A stretch of DNA of 64,000 nt from Streptomyces roseolilacinus (GCF_014649335.1 NZ_BMSV01000005.1:1-64000); one strand, 5' to 3'; counted from the stretch's first letter, positions 26,447 to 35,203 are shown. A program made the numbers and translations. The notes: generated from the sequence alone by a model not told the origin.

Positions 26447-27891
26447 CGGTGACCAGCCGCCCGGACCGGACCCGCACCGCCGCCGCTCCACCGCCGCGGC
26501 TCCACCTGCCCGTCTCGACGTGCCCGACCTGCGCCGCCCTGTGGGAGGGGGAGCGCGCGCACCTCCCGGGACCCGGCGCGGACCGCGGCACCGGGCCGCG
26601 GCACCGGGCCGTCCTGCACCCGTGGTGCCCCCGCCACGCGGGCACCGCCCACCGGCCCGTGCCGGCCCGGCCCGGCACGGACGCCGCCGGCGGCACCGGC
26701 ACCCCGCCGCCGCACGGGCCGCTGCTCGGCCAGCGGGTCGTGTACGACGCCGGGCTGCGGCTGTGGTCGTCCGACGTGGTCATGACGGTGCCGGCGGGCA
26801 CCCGGGCGCACCCCGCCGTGGTCGGCGGCGGCATCGCCGAGGACCCCGAGACGGCCCTGGCCGTCGGCTGGGTGGAGGCCCTGGAACGCCGCTGCACCCT
26901 GCGGCGCCCGCGCGAGCGCCTGCGCTTCACCCGGCACCCCGGCGGCGCCCCGCGGCGCTCCCACGGCTCCGGGGACGACGACCGGCCGCGCTGGTGGGTG
27001 TCGGCCCGCGACGTCCGGGACGCGCGGGCCTCCTGGGTCCCCCTCGAACACACCGTGGTCGACTCCCAGCGCCGCGGCCCGGCCCCGGACGTCCGCACGG
27101 ACTCCACGGGCATGGCCGCGCACCCGGACAAGGACGAGGCCCTTCTCCGGGGCGCCCGCGAGCACCTGGAGCGGGCCGCGCTGCACGCGTGGTGGACCTC
27201 CCCCGGAAGCCGCCGGTGCGCCCGGCACGGCGCCGCCGCCCTCGCGTGGCTGCTCGACGGCACCCAGGTGCTCCGCGGCGCCCGTGTCGACGTGTGGCAC
27301 GTCCGCCGGGGCGACTGGCACGTGGCGGGCTGCCTCGTCCTGACCCCCGGGGACGGCGGGACGGCGCGGGCCGCCTTCGGCAGCGGCGCCGCCACGGACG
27401 TCGAGGCCGCCGTGCGGTCGGCGTGCCGCGAGGCGTACCAGATGCACACGGCGCCCGGGATCTCGCTGACCCGGACGGGCGGGGCGCGGTTCGGCCCCGC
27501 CACCGGGCACACCGAGGTGCCCGGCGACTACGGCGACCGCTTCCGCCGGGCCTTCCCGGCCGACGGCTCCTGCGCAGCGGACGGGCCCGCCGCGACGCCG
27601 CCCGGCACCGGCCCCGCCCTCGGCGGCGGCGCGGGCGCCGAACGGCCGGAGCCCCACGGCCCCGCCGCCCCGGGCGGCGGCCGCGCCCGGCCGGAACCCG
27701 CCCCGCCGCGCCCGGTGGCCTCCGTGCTGGACGCGCTCGGGGCGCCCGCCGCGTACACCGACTGCGGCGATCCGCTCACCGACGCGCTGGGGCTGCACGT
27801 CGTGCGCGTGGTGTGCCCGGGCCTGCCCCGCCTCACCGCCGCCTGCCGGTCCGTCACCGGCGGCGTACGTCCCGACTTCCTGGGGGTGTGA
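26443..27891 (+). CDS. YcaO-domain protein (azoline or amide-backbone modifying ATPase)
   Basis: 482 aa. The N-terminus has a possible zinc site (CPTC at 27-30 and WCPRH at 61-65), as seen in proteins that pair with YcaO partners. The YcaO domain follows, with VGWVEALERRC, DSTGMAAHPDK (220-230), REHLERAALHAWW (239-251) carrying the ATP-binding Glu pair, SACREAYQMH, and the closing VVRVVCPGLPRL. YcaO enzymes activate peptide backbone amides with ATP, making thiazolines from Cys. A separate clear E1-like partner is not obvious in the cluster. A Pro/Gly-rich insertion (about 365-430) is unusual. It overlaps the upstream SagB gene by four bases. Confidence 0.87.
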   Translation: MTVTSRPDRTRTAAAPPPRLHLPVSTCPTCAALWEGERAHLPGPGADRGTGPRHRAVLHPWCPRHAGTAHRPVPARPGTDAAGGTGTPPPHGPLLGQRVVYDAGLRLWSSDVVMTVPAGTRAHPAVVGGGIAEDPETALAVGWVEALERRCTLRRPRERLRFTRHPGGAPRRSHGSGDDDRPRWWVSARDVRDARASWVPLEHTVVDSQRRGPAPDVRTDSTGMAAHPDKDEALLRGAREHLERAALHAWWTSPGSRRCARHGAAALAWLLDGTQVLRGARVDVWHVRRGDWHVAGCLVLTPGDGGTARAAFGSGAATDVEAAVRSACREAYQMHTAPGISLTRTGGARFGPATGHTEVPGDYGDRFRRAFPADGSCAADGPAATPPGTGPALGGGAGAERPEPHGPAAPGGGRARPEPAPPRPVASVLDALGAPAAYTDCGDPLTDALGLHVVRVVCPGLPRLTAACRSVTGGVRPDFLGV

Positions 27892-27892
27892 C

Positions 27893-28942
27893 ATGGAGAC
27901 GACCACACGGCCGTCCGGCCCGGTGGAGGAGCGGTGGGCACCGGCGGGCTCCGCCGGCCTGGTCCACTGGCGGGGCCGCTGGCTCCTCGACGTGCCCGGA
28001 CGCGGCGGGGCCCGCGGCGTCGCCCTCGGGGACCCGGCCGTGTGGCGGCTGCTCGGCGCCCTGGCCCGGCGGCCCGGCCGCACCCCGGGGGAACTGCGCC
28101 TGCTGGCGCAGGAGGCGGGCGTCCCGGCGCACGCGGTCGCCGGCTGCCTCACCTCCCTGGAGAGGGCCGGGCTCCTCCGCCGGGAGGCCCCCGATGACCC
28201 GCCCCCGCGGGACGCGCCCGCGCTGCACGACTGGGCCCTGGCGAACCTGGCGCCCCCGGCCGACTACCGGAACCCCGCCCTCGTCGACGACGACATCGCG
28301 CTCATGACCTCGTACGCGGACGGCGACCCTCCCCCGCCCGCCCTTCCCGACCTGTCGGAGCACGCGCCGCGCGTCCACCTGCCCCACCCGGTGGCCGACC
28401 CCGGGGGCCACCCGCTGCGGGTGCTCGGCGGGGTGCTGTACCTGAGCCACGCGGTGATCGACGACGCCGCCATCGGCCCCCTGCCGCGCAGCAGGCGGGT
28501 GCCGCCGTCCCACGGGGCGGCGCACCCCTTCGACCTGTCCGTCGGCTGCCGCTGGGCCGACGGCTCCACCACGGTCCACGCGTACGACCCCGACGCCCAC
28601 GCCCTGGCCGGGCTCGCCGACGGCGACCGGCCGGACGTCGCCGGCCCGGTCCGCCGGCTCGCGGCGGCGGCCGCCCTGCGCCCCGGCGACGCCGTGATCG
28701 CGGTGCACCTGGCGATCCGCCGCGTCCAGTGGCGCTACCGCACCGGGGCCGCCTACCCGACCGTCTTCCTCGACCTCGGCCATCTGCTGGAGGCACTGCG
28801 CGGCGCGGCCGAGTGGCACGGCGCCGCCGTGAACGACGTCCCGGTGCCCGCGAGGGGACCCCTCGGCGGCGGCGAGGCCGGCGCGGCCGGCCCGGTGCTG
28901 GCCGCCCGGGTCCTGCGTACCGCCGTGGACGAGGGGAGCTGA
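27893..28942 (+). CDS. Fourth, degenerate SagB-like protein
   Basis: 349 aa. The N-terminal part resembles the winged-helix module of the other SagB proteins (DPAVWRLLGALARRPGRTPGE ... CLTSLERAGLL). The middle and C-terminus align by eye with the first SagB protein: RVPPSHGAAHPFDLSV against ASPSGGSRHPTEAYV, and YRTGAAYPTVFLDLGHLLEAL against YRESHSYRVLHYDAGHVLETM. The flavin signature is only partly kept and the end is shortened, so it may be a non-catalytic scaffold or leader-binding subunit. It begins one base after the YcaO stop codon. Confidence 0.7.
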   Translation: METTTRPSGPVEERWAPAGSAGLVHWRGRWLLDVPGRGGARGVALGDPAVWRLLGALARRPGRTPGELRLLAQEAGVPAHAVAGCLTSLERAGLLRREAPDDPPPRDAPALHDWALANLAPPADYRNPALVDDDIALMTSYADGDPPPPALPDLSEHAPRVHLPHPVADPGGHPLRVLGGVLYLSHAVIDDAAIGPLPRSRRVPPSHGAAHPFDLSVGCRWADGSTTVHAYDPDAHALAGLADGDRPDVAGPVRRLAAAAALRPGDAVIAVHLAIRRVQWRYRTGAAYPTVFLDLGHLLEALRGAAEWHGAAVNDVPVPARGPLGGGEAGAAGPVLAARVLRTAVDEGS

Positions 28943-28948
28943 GCGGGG

Positions 28949-29998
28949 ATGAGCGCACCGACTCGCGCCGCCGGGACGGCGGCGGAGCTGGAACGCGCGG
29001 AGCGGGCCGTCCGCGCGGGCGGGCCCGCCGCGGACGCGGCCGTGACCCGGCTGGCCCGGGTGGCCGGTCCCGCGCTGCGCGGCAGCACCCTGCACGCGCT
29101 GCGGGAGGCCCTGCGCTCGGGCCGCTGGCACCCCGTGTGGGACGACGGGTTCCGCGTCGTGCGGACCTCGGCGCGGCCGTGGGTCGTGGCGGTGCCGGAC
29201 CCCTCCGGCGCGCCGCTGCCGCGGCTGCTGTGGACCGAACCGTGGACGGAGGGCGCACGCCAGGTCGCCTGGGCGCGCCGCCACGTCCCGTCGGCGACCG
29301 GCCGGCTCTACGGCTACGCCGGCGAACCGGCCGCGTCCCTGGTGACGGTGGCGCGGCTGCTGCGCCATCCCCGACCCGGGGATCTCGTCCACCCGCTGGG
29401 GAGACTGGGCGTCTCGCCGTGCGGGAGCGGCCCGGGCTGCCTGTGCTGCCCGGGCACGGAGGTGCTCGTCGCGGACCCGGGCGCGCGGGCCGGCGGACCG
29501 GACGCGCGGGCCCGGGCGCGGTGGGTCGCGCTGGCGGCCTTCCTCGGCCGGGAGGGGTCGCTGCACCCCACCAGGACCGCCTCCCGCGGCGGGACCGCCG
29601 AGGACCGGAACGCCGCGGCGGTACTGACCGGACTCCTGGCGGGCTGGCTGTACCTGTCGACGTGCCGGGCCGACGGCCCGCCTCCCTCCCCGCCCGCCCG
29701 CCACGACCCGCCCGCCCGCCACGGCCCGCCCGGCGCCCCGCCGTGCCCGCCCCCCGGCCGTGCGGCCGAGGCGACGATGGCCGCGTGGCGGTCGTACGCG
29801 GGGGAGGAGCCGTCGCGGGCCGACTCCGACCGGTGGCGCGGCGGGGCGCGGAGGCTGCTCAGGGACGCGGTGCGCGTGATCGGCGCGGCGGGCGGGGCGG
29901 AGGGCTTCGGCGCGTGGCTGGAGGAAGCGGCGTCCCGGGGCGCGCACCCGGCTACGGCCGGCGGCCCGGAGGGGCCCGCCGGGGAAGAGGAGTGGTGA
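28949..29998 (+). CDS. Cluster protein of unknown function with a Cys-rich motif
   Basis: 349 aa with no family I can name. Visible are an N-terminal helical segment, a Trp-rich central part (GRWHPVWDDGFRVVRTS, RLLWTEPWTEGARQVAW), then a Cys cluster SPCGSGPGCLCCPG at about 150-163 and a Pro/His low-complexity linker (about 245-275). The Cys cluster after HPLGRLGV faintly recalls the PCxxC segments of E1-like (ocin-ThiF) cyclodehydratase partners, so it might be the missing YcaO partner. That is a guess. The start ATG follows GGGG at six bases; the gene is in line with the others. Confidence 0.65.
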   Translation: MSAPTRAAGTAAELERAERAVRAGGPAADAAVTRLARVAGPALRGSTLHALREALRSGRWHPVWDDGFRVVRTSARPWVVAVPDPSGAPLPRLLWTEPWTEGARQVAWARRHVPSATGRLYGYAGEPAASLVTVARLLRHPRPGDLVHPLGRLGVSPCGSGPGCLCCPGTEVLVADPGARAGGPDARARARWVALAAFLGREGSLHPTRTASRGGTAEDRNAAAVLTGLLAGWLYLSTCRADGPPPSPPARHDPPARHGPPGAPPCPPPGRAAEATMAAWRSYAGEEPSRADSDRWRGGARRLLRDAVRVIGAAGGAEGFGAWLEEAASRGAHPATAGGPEGPAGEEEW

Positions 29999-30000
29999 CC

Positions 30001-30585
30001 ATGGCACGACGACCCGACATCCCCCTGCGGCACGGCCGGGTGCTGATCGTGGTGACGGGCGCCCTGCCCGCGGCCTTCGTACCGAGCTGGATCCTGTGCC
30101 TGCGCGAGTGGTACGGCTGGGACGTCCGCGTGTGCGTCACGCACGCCGCGACGCGCCTCGTGTCCGCCGACGCGCTGGCGGCGACCAGCGGCAACCCCGT
30201 ACTGGGCCCCGACTGGCGGCCGGCGACGGGACGGGTCGACCACCGCGAGGCCGCCGCGTGGGCGGAGGCCGTCCTCGTCGTGCCCGCCACCGCCAACTGG
30301 ATCGCCAAGTACGCGCACGGCATCACCGACTCCCTCGCCCTCGCCACCACGGCGTTCACCACGGCGCCCGTCGTCGTCGCCCCCTCCCTCGGCCCGCTGG
30401 CGGAACGGCCCGCGACCCTGCGGAACCTGCGGACCCTGCGCGAGGACGGTGTCCACGTGGTGGCCACGGGCAGCGGCGTGTCGGCGCACAGCGGGACGCG
30501 GGAGAGCGGCGCGATGCCCTCCGTCGACAGCGTCCTCGCGACGCTCGCCCGCGTCACCGCCGCGGACGCGGAGGGGCCCCGGTGA
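30001..30585 (+). CDS. EpiD/CypD/TvaF-like flavoprotein cysteine decarboxylase
   Basis: 194 aa HFCD-family flavoprotein. The probable catalytic His is at about 81 (RVDHREAA). PATANWIAKYAHGITDSL (95-112) matches the PASANT FMN motif of the family, and APSLGPLAERPAT (127-139) takes the place of the substrate-clamp PxMNxxMW segment. Relatives oxidatively decarboxylate C-terminal Cys of peptides (epidermin, cypemycin, thioviridamide). The precursor here ends in Cys, so it is the natural substrate. The ATG at 30001 has GAGGAG eight bases upstream. The alternative role in coenzyme A synthesis is unlikely given the context. Confidence 0.85.
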   Translation: MARRPDIPLRHGRVLIVVTGALPAAFVPSWILCLREWYGWDVRVCVTHAATRLVSADALAATSGNPVLGPDWRPATGRVDHREAAAWAEAVLVVPATANWIAKYAHGITDSLALATTAFTTAPVVVAPSLGPLAERPATLRNLRTLREDGVHVVATGSGVSAHSGTRESGAMPSVDSVLATLARVTAADAEGPR

Positions 30586-31406
30586 GGAAGACAGTGCCCC
30601 GGCTGGGTGCCGTCCAGGAGTCGCTCCTCGTCCCGCTGTACGCCCGCGCGGCCGCGGCACGCACCGGCGACGGCCTGCTGGACGACCCGCACGCGGTGGC
30701 CGTCGTCGACTCCCTCGATTACGACTTCGGGCGGCTGGCCGGCACCGGGAACCTCTTCGGCACGGTCCTGCGCACGCTCGTCTTCGACGCCTGGACCAGG
30801 GAGTTCATGGAGCGGTCGCCGGGCGGCACGGTGGTGGAGCTCGGCGCGGGGCTCAGCACGCGCTTCGAGCGGGTGGACGACGGGCGGGTGCGGTGGCTCG
30901 ACGTGGACCTGCCCGACGTCGTCGACCTGCGCGGCGCGTTCTTCCCCGACGGCGAGCGCCGCCGGGCCGTCGCGGCCTCGGTGACGGACCCCGCGTGGAC
31001 GGAGCACGTGCTGCGCCTGCCGCCGCCGTACCTGCTCATCGCCGAGGCCGTCCTCGCCTACCTGCCGGAGGACGGCGTGCGGCGGGTCTTCGCGCTGGCC
31101 GGCGACCGGCTCCCGGGCAGCGTGCTCGCCGTGGACACGGTCGGACGCGAACTCCTCGCGGAGCAGGACGACCCGGCGGTGCTGGGCCGGCTGTCGGCGC
31201 GCATGCGCTGGTCCACGGACGATCCGCGCGCGGCGCAGCGGTGGCACCCCGGTGTGGTGCTGCGGTGCTCCGTCGACTTCGGGCGGCTGCCGCCCTCCGT
31301 CGCCGGCCGGCTCCGCCCGGAGCACCGCCGGGCCCTCGCCGCGTACGGGGCACGGAGCCCCGGACGGGTGCGGGCGTACCGCCTCAACCTCTACGGGTTC
31401 GGCTGA
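30582..31406 (+). CDS. Class I SAM-dependent methyltransferase (LCM/Ppm1-like) of the RiPP cluster
   Basis: 274 aa. The SAM motif VVELGAGLSTRFERV lies at about 85-100, and WLDVDLPDVVDLR (about 107-119) is characteristic of the leucine carboxyl methyltransferase/TcmP group. LIAEAVLAYLPEDGVRRVF follows at about 151-169. Members methylate carboxylates or hydroxyls. In this cluster it could methylate a carboxylate, thiol or amine of the mature peptide. It starts at GTG overlapping the decarboxylase stop (GTGA), so the two are coupled. Confidence 0.82.
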   Translation: MRKTVPRLGAVQESLLVPLYARAAAARTGDGLLDDPHAVAVVDSLDYDFGRLAGTGNLFGTVLRTLVFDAWTREFMERSPGGTVVELGAGLSTRFERVDDGRVRWLDVDLPDVVDLRGAFFPDGERRRAVAASVTDPAWTEHVLRLPPPYLLIAEAVLAYLPEDGVRRVFALAGDRLPGSVLAVDTVGRELLAEQDDPAVLGRLSARMRWSTDDPRAAQRWHPGVVLRCSVDFGRLPPSVAGRLRPEHRRALAAYGARSPGRVRAYRLNLYGFG

Positions 31407-31442
31407 TCCCGCCGCCCGCCCCACCCTCGTGAGGACGGTCCC

Positions 31443-32666
31443 ATGCGCTCTGCCCTCCCCGTGACGGGAGCCCACCGGCGGCTCGTGCTCGCGGTGGCCA
31501 TCGACACCCTGGGGACCGGGACCTGGATCCCGGTGTCCCTGCTGTACTTCCTGCGCGGCACCCGGCTGCCGCTGGTCGAGGTGGGCCTGGCCCTGACGGT
31601 CGCCTCCCTGGTCGCGCTGCCGATGACGGCGCTCGCCGGGCAGTGCGTGGACCGCTACGGGGCCAAGCGGGTGCTCCAGGCGGGCAACGTGCTGCAGTTC
31701 GCCGGGTTCGCGGCCCACCCCTTCGCCGACTCGTTCGCCGGCGTGACGCTGGTGACCGGCCTGGCCGCCGTGGGCCGCACCTGCTTCTGGACGTCCTTCG
31801 GCCCTCTGGTGGCGGCCGCGAGCCCGCCCGGGGAGCGCGAGAGGTGGTTCGGCTTCCTCGGGGCGGTCCGCAACGCCGGGTTCGCCGTCGGCGCCCTCGT
31901 CGGCGGGGCGGCCGCGGGCGCGGACACCTTCGCGGCCCACCAGGCGGTCGTGCTGCTGAACGCCCTGTCCTTCGGGGTGGCCTTCTGCGCCATGGCACGG
32001 GTACCGGCCGCGGCCGGCCCGCCCCGCCGTGCCCGGGGCGGCGGCTGGAGGACGGTCCTGCGCGACCGGGGCTACCGCTGGCTGCTGGGCTGCGCCTTCT
32101 GCCACGCGATGGCCGGCATGACCCTCGCCGTGGCCGTCCCGGTCTACGTGGTGACGCGGCTGGGCCTGCCCGGCTGGCTGTCGGGCGCGGTCCTGGTGGT
32201 CAACACCCTGCTGATCGCCGTCGCGCAGGGCCGCGTCGTCACCGCCCTGACGGGCGCCGTCCGGTCGCGGGTCCTCGTCGCGGGCGCCGTGCTGTCGACC
32301 GGCTCGTACGCCCTGTTCTGGGCGGCGGGGACGACGGGGGCCGTGGTGGGCGCCGTCCTCGTCCTGGCGGCCGCCGTGGTGTGCACGCTGGGCGAGATGA
32401 CCGCCGACCCGGTCCTCGACGCCCTCGCCGCCGAGACGCCCCCGGAGGCCCTGCGGGGCCGCTACCTCGCCGCCTTCCAGCTCTCCACCTCCACCGCCGG
32501 GGCCCTCGCGCCCGCGCTCCACACCTGGCTGCTGGGCGCCGGGAACACCCTGATGTGGGGCGTGCTCGGCGCCATCGCCCTGACGGGCGCCGCGTGTTGC
32601 GCGGGAATGCGCCGGGAACTGCCGCGGGCGGGCACCCGGATCACCAACGGGGCGGAGGCGGGCTGA
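31443..32666 (+). CDS. MFS transporter of the RiPP cluster
   Basis: 407 aa with about 12 membrane helices and the MFS loop GQCVDRYGAKRVLQ (about 66-79). Trifolitoxin clusters also encode an MFS-type exporter, so export and self-resistance are likely roles. The ATG at 31443 comes 36 bases after the methyltransferase and after GAGGACGGTCCC. It is the last plus-strand gene of the cluster. A hairpin at 32691-32722 follows. Confidence 0.88.
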   Translation: MRSALPVTGAHRRLVLAVAIDTLGTGTWIPVSLLYFLRGTRLPLVEVGLALTVASLVALPMTALAGQCVDRYGAKRVLQAGNVLQFAGFAAHPFADSFAGVTLVTGLAAVGRTCFWTSFGPLVAAASPPGERERWFGFLGAVRNAGFAVGALVGGAAAGADTFAAHQAVVLLNALSFGVAFCAMARVPAAAGPPRRARGGGWRTVLRDRGYRWLLGCAFCHAMAGMTLAVAVPVYVVTRLGLPGWLSGAVLVVNTLLIAVAQGRVVTALTGAVRSRVLVAGAVLSTGSYALFWAAGTTGAVVGAVLVLAAAVVCTLGEMTADPVLDALAAETPPEALRGRYLAAFQLSTSTAGALAPALHTWLLGAGNTLMWGVLGAIALTGAACCAGMRRELPRAGTRITNGAEAG

Positions 32667-32690
32667 GACGCCGCCGCGGCCGCGCCCCGG

Positions 32691-32722
32691 CGGTCCGCCC
32701 CCGGCTACCCGGGGGCGGACCG
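32691..32722. terminator. Shared terminator between convergent MFS genes
   Basis: Perfect 14-bp arms CGGTCCGCCCCCGG (32691-32704) and its complement (32709-32722) with a 4-base loop that includes the stop codon of the minus-strand MFS gene. It ends both transcripts. Confidence 0.7.
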
Positions 32723-33877
32723 CTCGCGCTGCGGGGCCCTCCGCCCGAGCCACGTCACCGCGGTCAGCAGCAACGCGGCGCCGGTGGTGACGAGGACGGC
32801 GGTGACGGGAGTGGCGGAGGCGAGGAGGACGCCGGTGGCGGCGGCGCTGACGCCGTAGCCGACGCCGCTGCCGGCGTACAGGACGGAGTAACCGACGGGG
32901 TGGAGGTCGGCGGGCAGCCGCTCGCGGAGGGTGAGGTTGCGGGTGATCAGTACGGCTGCCTGCAGCAGGCCGGTGAGGGCGAGGAGACCGGCGATCACGG
33001 GCCACGCGGGGGCGAACGCGGTGGCGGCGACGCCCGCGATCATGACGAGGAGCAGGAGGGTGCTCTGGCGTTCCACGGTGCCGGGCCAGGTACGGGCGCC
33101 GTAGACGAGACCGCCGAGGATGCTCGCGAGGGCGAAGCCGGTGAGGATCGGGCCGCTGTGGGCGACGGGCAGGTCCCGGTGTTCGAGCAGCGCGGGCAGC
33201 GTGAGTTCGACGCCGGCCAGCAGGTACATGGCGGCGGCGCTGGTCAGGTAGACGGGCCAGGCCGCCAGGAGCTGCCTGAGGGGGGCGCGCCGCCCGCCGT
33301 CCGCGGCGCCGGTCCTGTCGGGCAGCAGCCACAGCGAGGCGGTGGCGGCGAGCGCGGCGACCGCGGCGAGGAGGAACGGGGCCTGCGGGGCGACGCCGAG
33401 CGCGAGCGCGGACACCAGGGCCGGTGAGGCGGCCCAGACGGCCATGTTGAGCGTGGACTCCAGGCTGAGCGCGGTGTGCAGGTGATCCCGGGGGGCGAGG
33501 TCCTCGACCATGGTGCGCAGCGCACCGGGCGCGGCGGCCGCGGCACCGCCGGCGAGCGCGGCCAGGGACACGGCGAGCGCGGTACCGGGGGCCGGGAGGA
33601 GCGCGAGGAGGGCGAAGGCGGCGGCGGACACCCCGAGCCCGGCGGCGATCTCCCGGCGGTACGGCCGGGTGCGCAGGCGTGTGCTGAGGAGCGGGGCGCC
33701 CACCGCCTCCGCGAGGGCGTACGCGGCGGCCATGGCGGCGCCGCCGCCGTACCCGGCGTCCGTGCCGCGCCCGTGGAAGAGGAACGCGAGCGGCGCCATC
33801 GCCACCGGCAGGCGGCCGGCCGTGACGACCGCGGCCCAGAGGGAGACGTGCTTGGTGAACAGGCCGCGGTACGCCAC
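32705..33877 (-). CDS. MFS transporter of the KamA/ATP-grasp cassette
   Basis: 390 aa with about 12 predicted helices. It starts at GTG (33877) after AAGGACC. It is sequence-distinct from the convergent MFS gene: the opening is VAYRGLFTKHVSLW and the central loop carries RQLLAAWPVYLTS. It lies 12 bases after the ATP-grasp gene on the same strand, so it most likely exports that cassette's product. Substrate unknown. Confidence 0.85.
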   Translation of the reverse strand: MAYRGLFTKHVSLWAAVVTAGRLPVAMAPLAFLFHGRGTDAGYGGGAAMAAAYALAEAVGAPLLSTRLRTRPYRREIAAGLGVSAAAFALLALLPAPGTALAVSLAALAGGAAAAAPGALRTMVEDLAPRDHLHTALSLESTLNMAVWAASPALVSALALGVAPQAPFLLAAVAALAATASLWLLPDRTGAADGGRRAPLRQLLAAWPVYLTSAAAMYLLAGVELTLPALLEHRDLPVAHSGPILTGFALASILGGLVYGARTWPGTVERQSTLLLLVMIAGVAATAFAPAWPVIAGLLALTGLLQAAVLITRNLTLRERLPADLHPVGYSVLYAGSGVGYGVSAAATGVLLASATPVTAVLVTTGAALLLTAVTWLGRRAPQRERSAPG

Positions 33878-33889
33878 GGGCGGTGGTCC

Positions 33890-35203
33890 TTACTGGTCGT
33901 ACTGGTGCAGGAGGGCGGTCAGTCGGTCTTCGAGCGCGTCGGCTTCCCCGTCGTCGTGGGCGAGGACCACGTACTCGAGGGTGCCGCTGGCGGCGGTGTC
34001 GTCGGAGGCGACGACGACGCCGCGCCGGTGCCGGGGGTCCCAGGCGAGCCCGTGTTCCCGCAGGGCGGGCAGGAGCCGTTCGAGCGCGGGCGCCCGGACG
34101 TTGAACCTGCTGATCAGGACGTGGCTGTCCGTCCAGTCCGGGCCGACGAGGGTCTCGGCGATGTGGTGCAGGTGGGTGCTGCCGCCCAGGCGGGCGTTGA
34201 CCTCGTTGAACCAGACGTCGCCGACCGGGTCGATCACCGCGTCGATGTTGACCAGGCCGCGGTAGCCGAGGTCCCGCACGAGGCGGGCCATCCGCAGGGC
34301 CTCCCCGGTGAAGCGCTCCCAGGCCGGCGCGGGCACGCTCCTGGGCGGCAGCGCGAGCCCGGCGAGGATCGGCGGGTGCCGGTCGATGCGGAGCTGTCCT
34401 CCGTTGAGGAGGACCGGCTCCCCGTCCTCCGGGCAGTCCACCTCCACGTACACGGACGTGCAGTCGGGGTGGAACACCTCGAGGACCACCTCCCCCTGCG
34501 GGGCGTGGGTGGCGGTGAGCCCGGCCTCCCCGAGCACCTGCCCGTGGTCGGCCGGGTCGTCGAGGACGATCGTGCGCAGGGCCCCCGCGCCCTTCAGGTC
34601 CGGGTCGGTGGTGACCACGACGTTGCCGTGGCCGCTGACCGCGCGGTCGCGTTTGAGGATGACGGCCCGGTGCGCGGCCAGGAGCCGGCGCAGGGTGTGG
34701 CGCAGGTCCTCGCTGGTGCGGCACGGGATGCCGTCCGGGACGGCGAACCCGGCCCCCGCCGCCAGGGCGCGGAAGACGACCTTGCTGTTGAGCAGTTCCG
34801 CACCGCCCTCCGCCACGAACCGCGATCCGGTGACCAGGCCGAGCTCCCGCGCGAACACCTCGGCGCCCCGGTCGTGGATGTAGGGGCGGAACTCCCAGTC
34901 GGGGGTGACCAGTTCCCGCAGGCGGCCGAGGACCCCCTCCGAGTGCAGCAGGTCCTGGGTGAGGAGGTCCGCGTCCGGTGCGATCACGTGGATGCGGTCC
35001 GGAGAGGTGCCCGTGTGCCGGGTGACGTGGGCGAGGAAGGCGTCGGGAACGGGCCGCGGCAGGACGAGGGCGTCACCGTCCCGCATCAGCCACACCAGGC
35101 GCTTCATCACGAACAGGGTGCCGTCGAAGTCCTCCCGGGTGAGCAGGTCCATGCGGTCGACCATGTGCTCGGTGCAGGCGTTGCCGAGCCAGAGACGGGG
35201 CAT
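33890..35203 (-). CDS. ATP-grasp peptide ligase (PGM1/preATP-grasp type)
   Basis: 437 aa. An N-terminal preATP-grasp part (MPRLWLGNACTEHMVDRMD) is followed by an ATP-grasp domain with HRAVILKRDRAVSGHGNVVV (about 178-197), EVVLEVFHPDCTSVYVEVD, GYRGLVNIDAVIDPVGDVWFNEVNARLGGSTH (about 330-361) holding the Mg-binding Asp/Glu/Asn, and a C-terminal extension. This order fits ligases related to pheganomycin PGM1 that form amide bonds between an amino acid and a peptide. The ATG overlaps the KamA stop by one base (TGATG), so the two enzymes are made together. Confidence 0.82.
   Translation of the reverse strand: MPRLWLGNACTEHMVDRMDLLTREDFDGTLFVMKRLVWLMRDGDALVLPRPVPDAFLAHVTRHTGTSPDRIHVIAPDADLLTQDLLHSEGVLGRLRELVTPDWEFRPYIHDRGAEVFARELGLVTGSRFVAEGGAELLNSKVVFRALAAGAGFAVPDGIPCRTSEDLRHTLRRLLAAHRAVILKRDRAVSGHGNVVVTTDPDLKGAGALRTIVLDDPADHGQVLGEAGLTATHAPQGEVVLEVFHPDCTSVYVEVDCPEDGEPVLLNGGQLRIDRHPPILAGLALPPRSVPAPAWERFTGEALRMARLVRDLGYRGLVNIDAVIDPVGDVWFNEVNARLGGSTHLHHIAETLVGPDWTDSHVLISRFNVRAPALERLLPALREHGLAWDPRHRRGVVVASDDTAASGTLEYVVLAHDDGEADALEDRLTALLHQYDQ

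Noticed and set aside
22660..31406. Lanthipeptide or class-I AviCys cluster
   Set aside because: No LanB/LanC/LanM-type dehydratase or cyclase is encoded, and the core has a single Thr and no Ser, so classical lanthionine chemistry is unlikely.
29952..34724. A 1590-residue antisense open frame across the RiPP exporter and neighbours
   Set aside because: The translation is Arg/Pro/Gly/His-rich in long runs with no domain, and it opposes genes with clear families. It is a codon-position shadow of GC-rich DNA.
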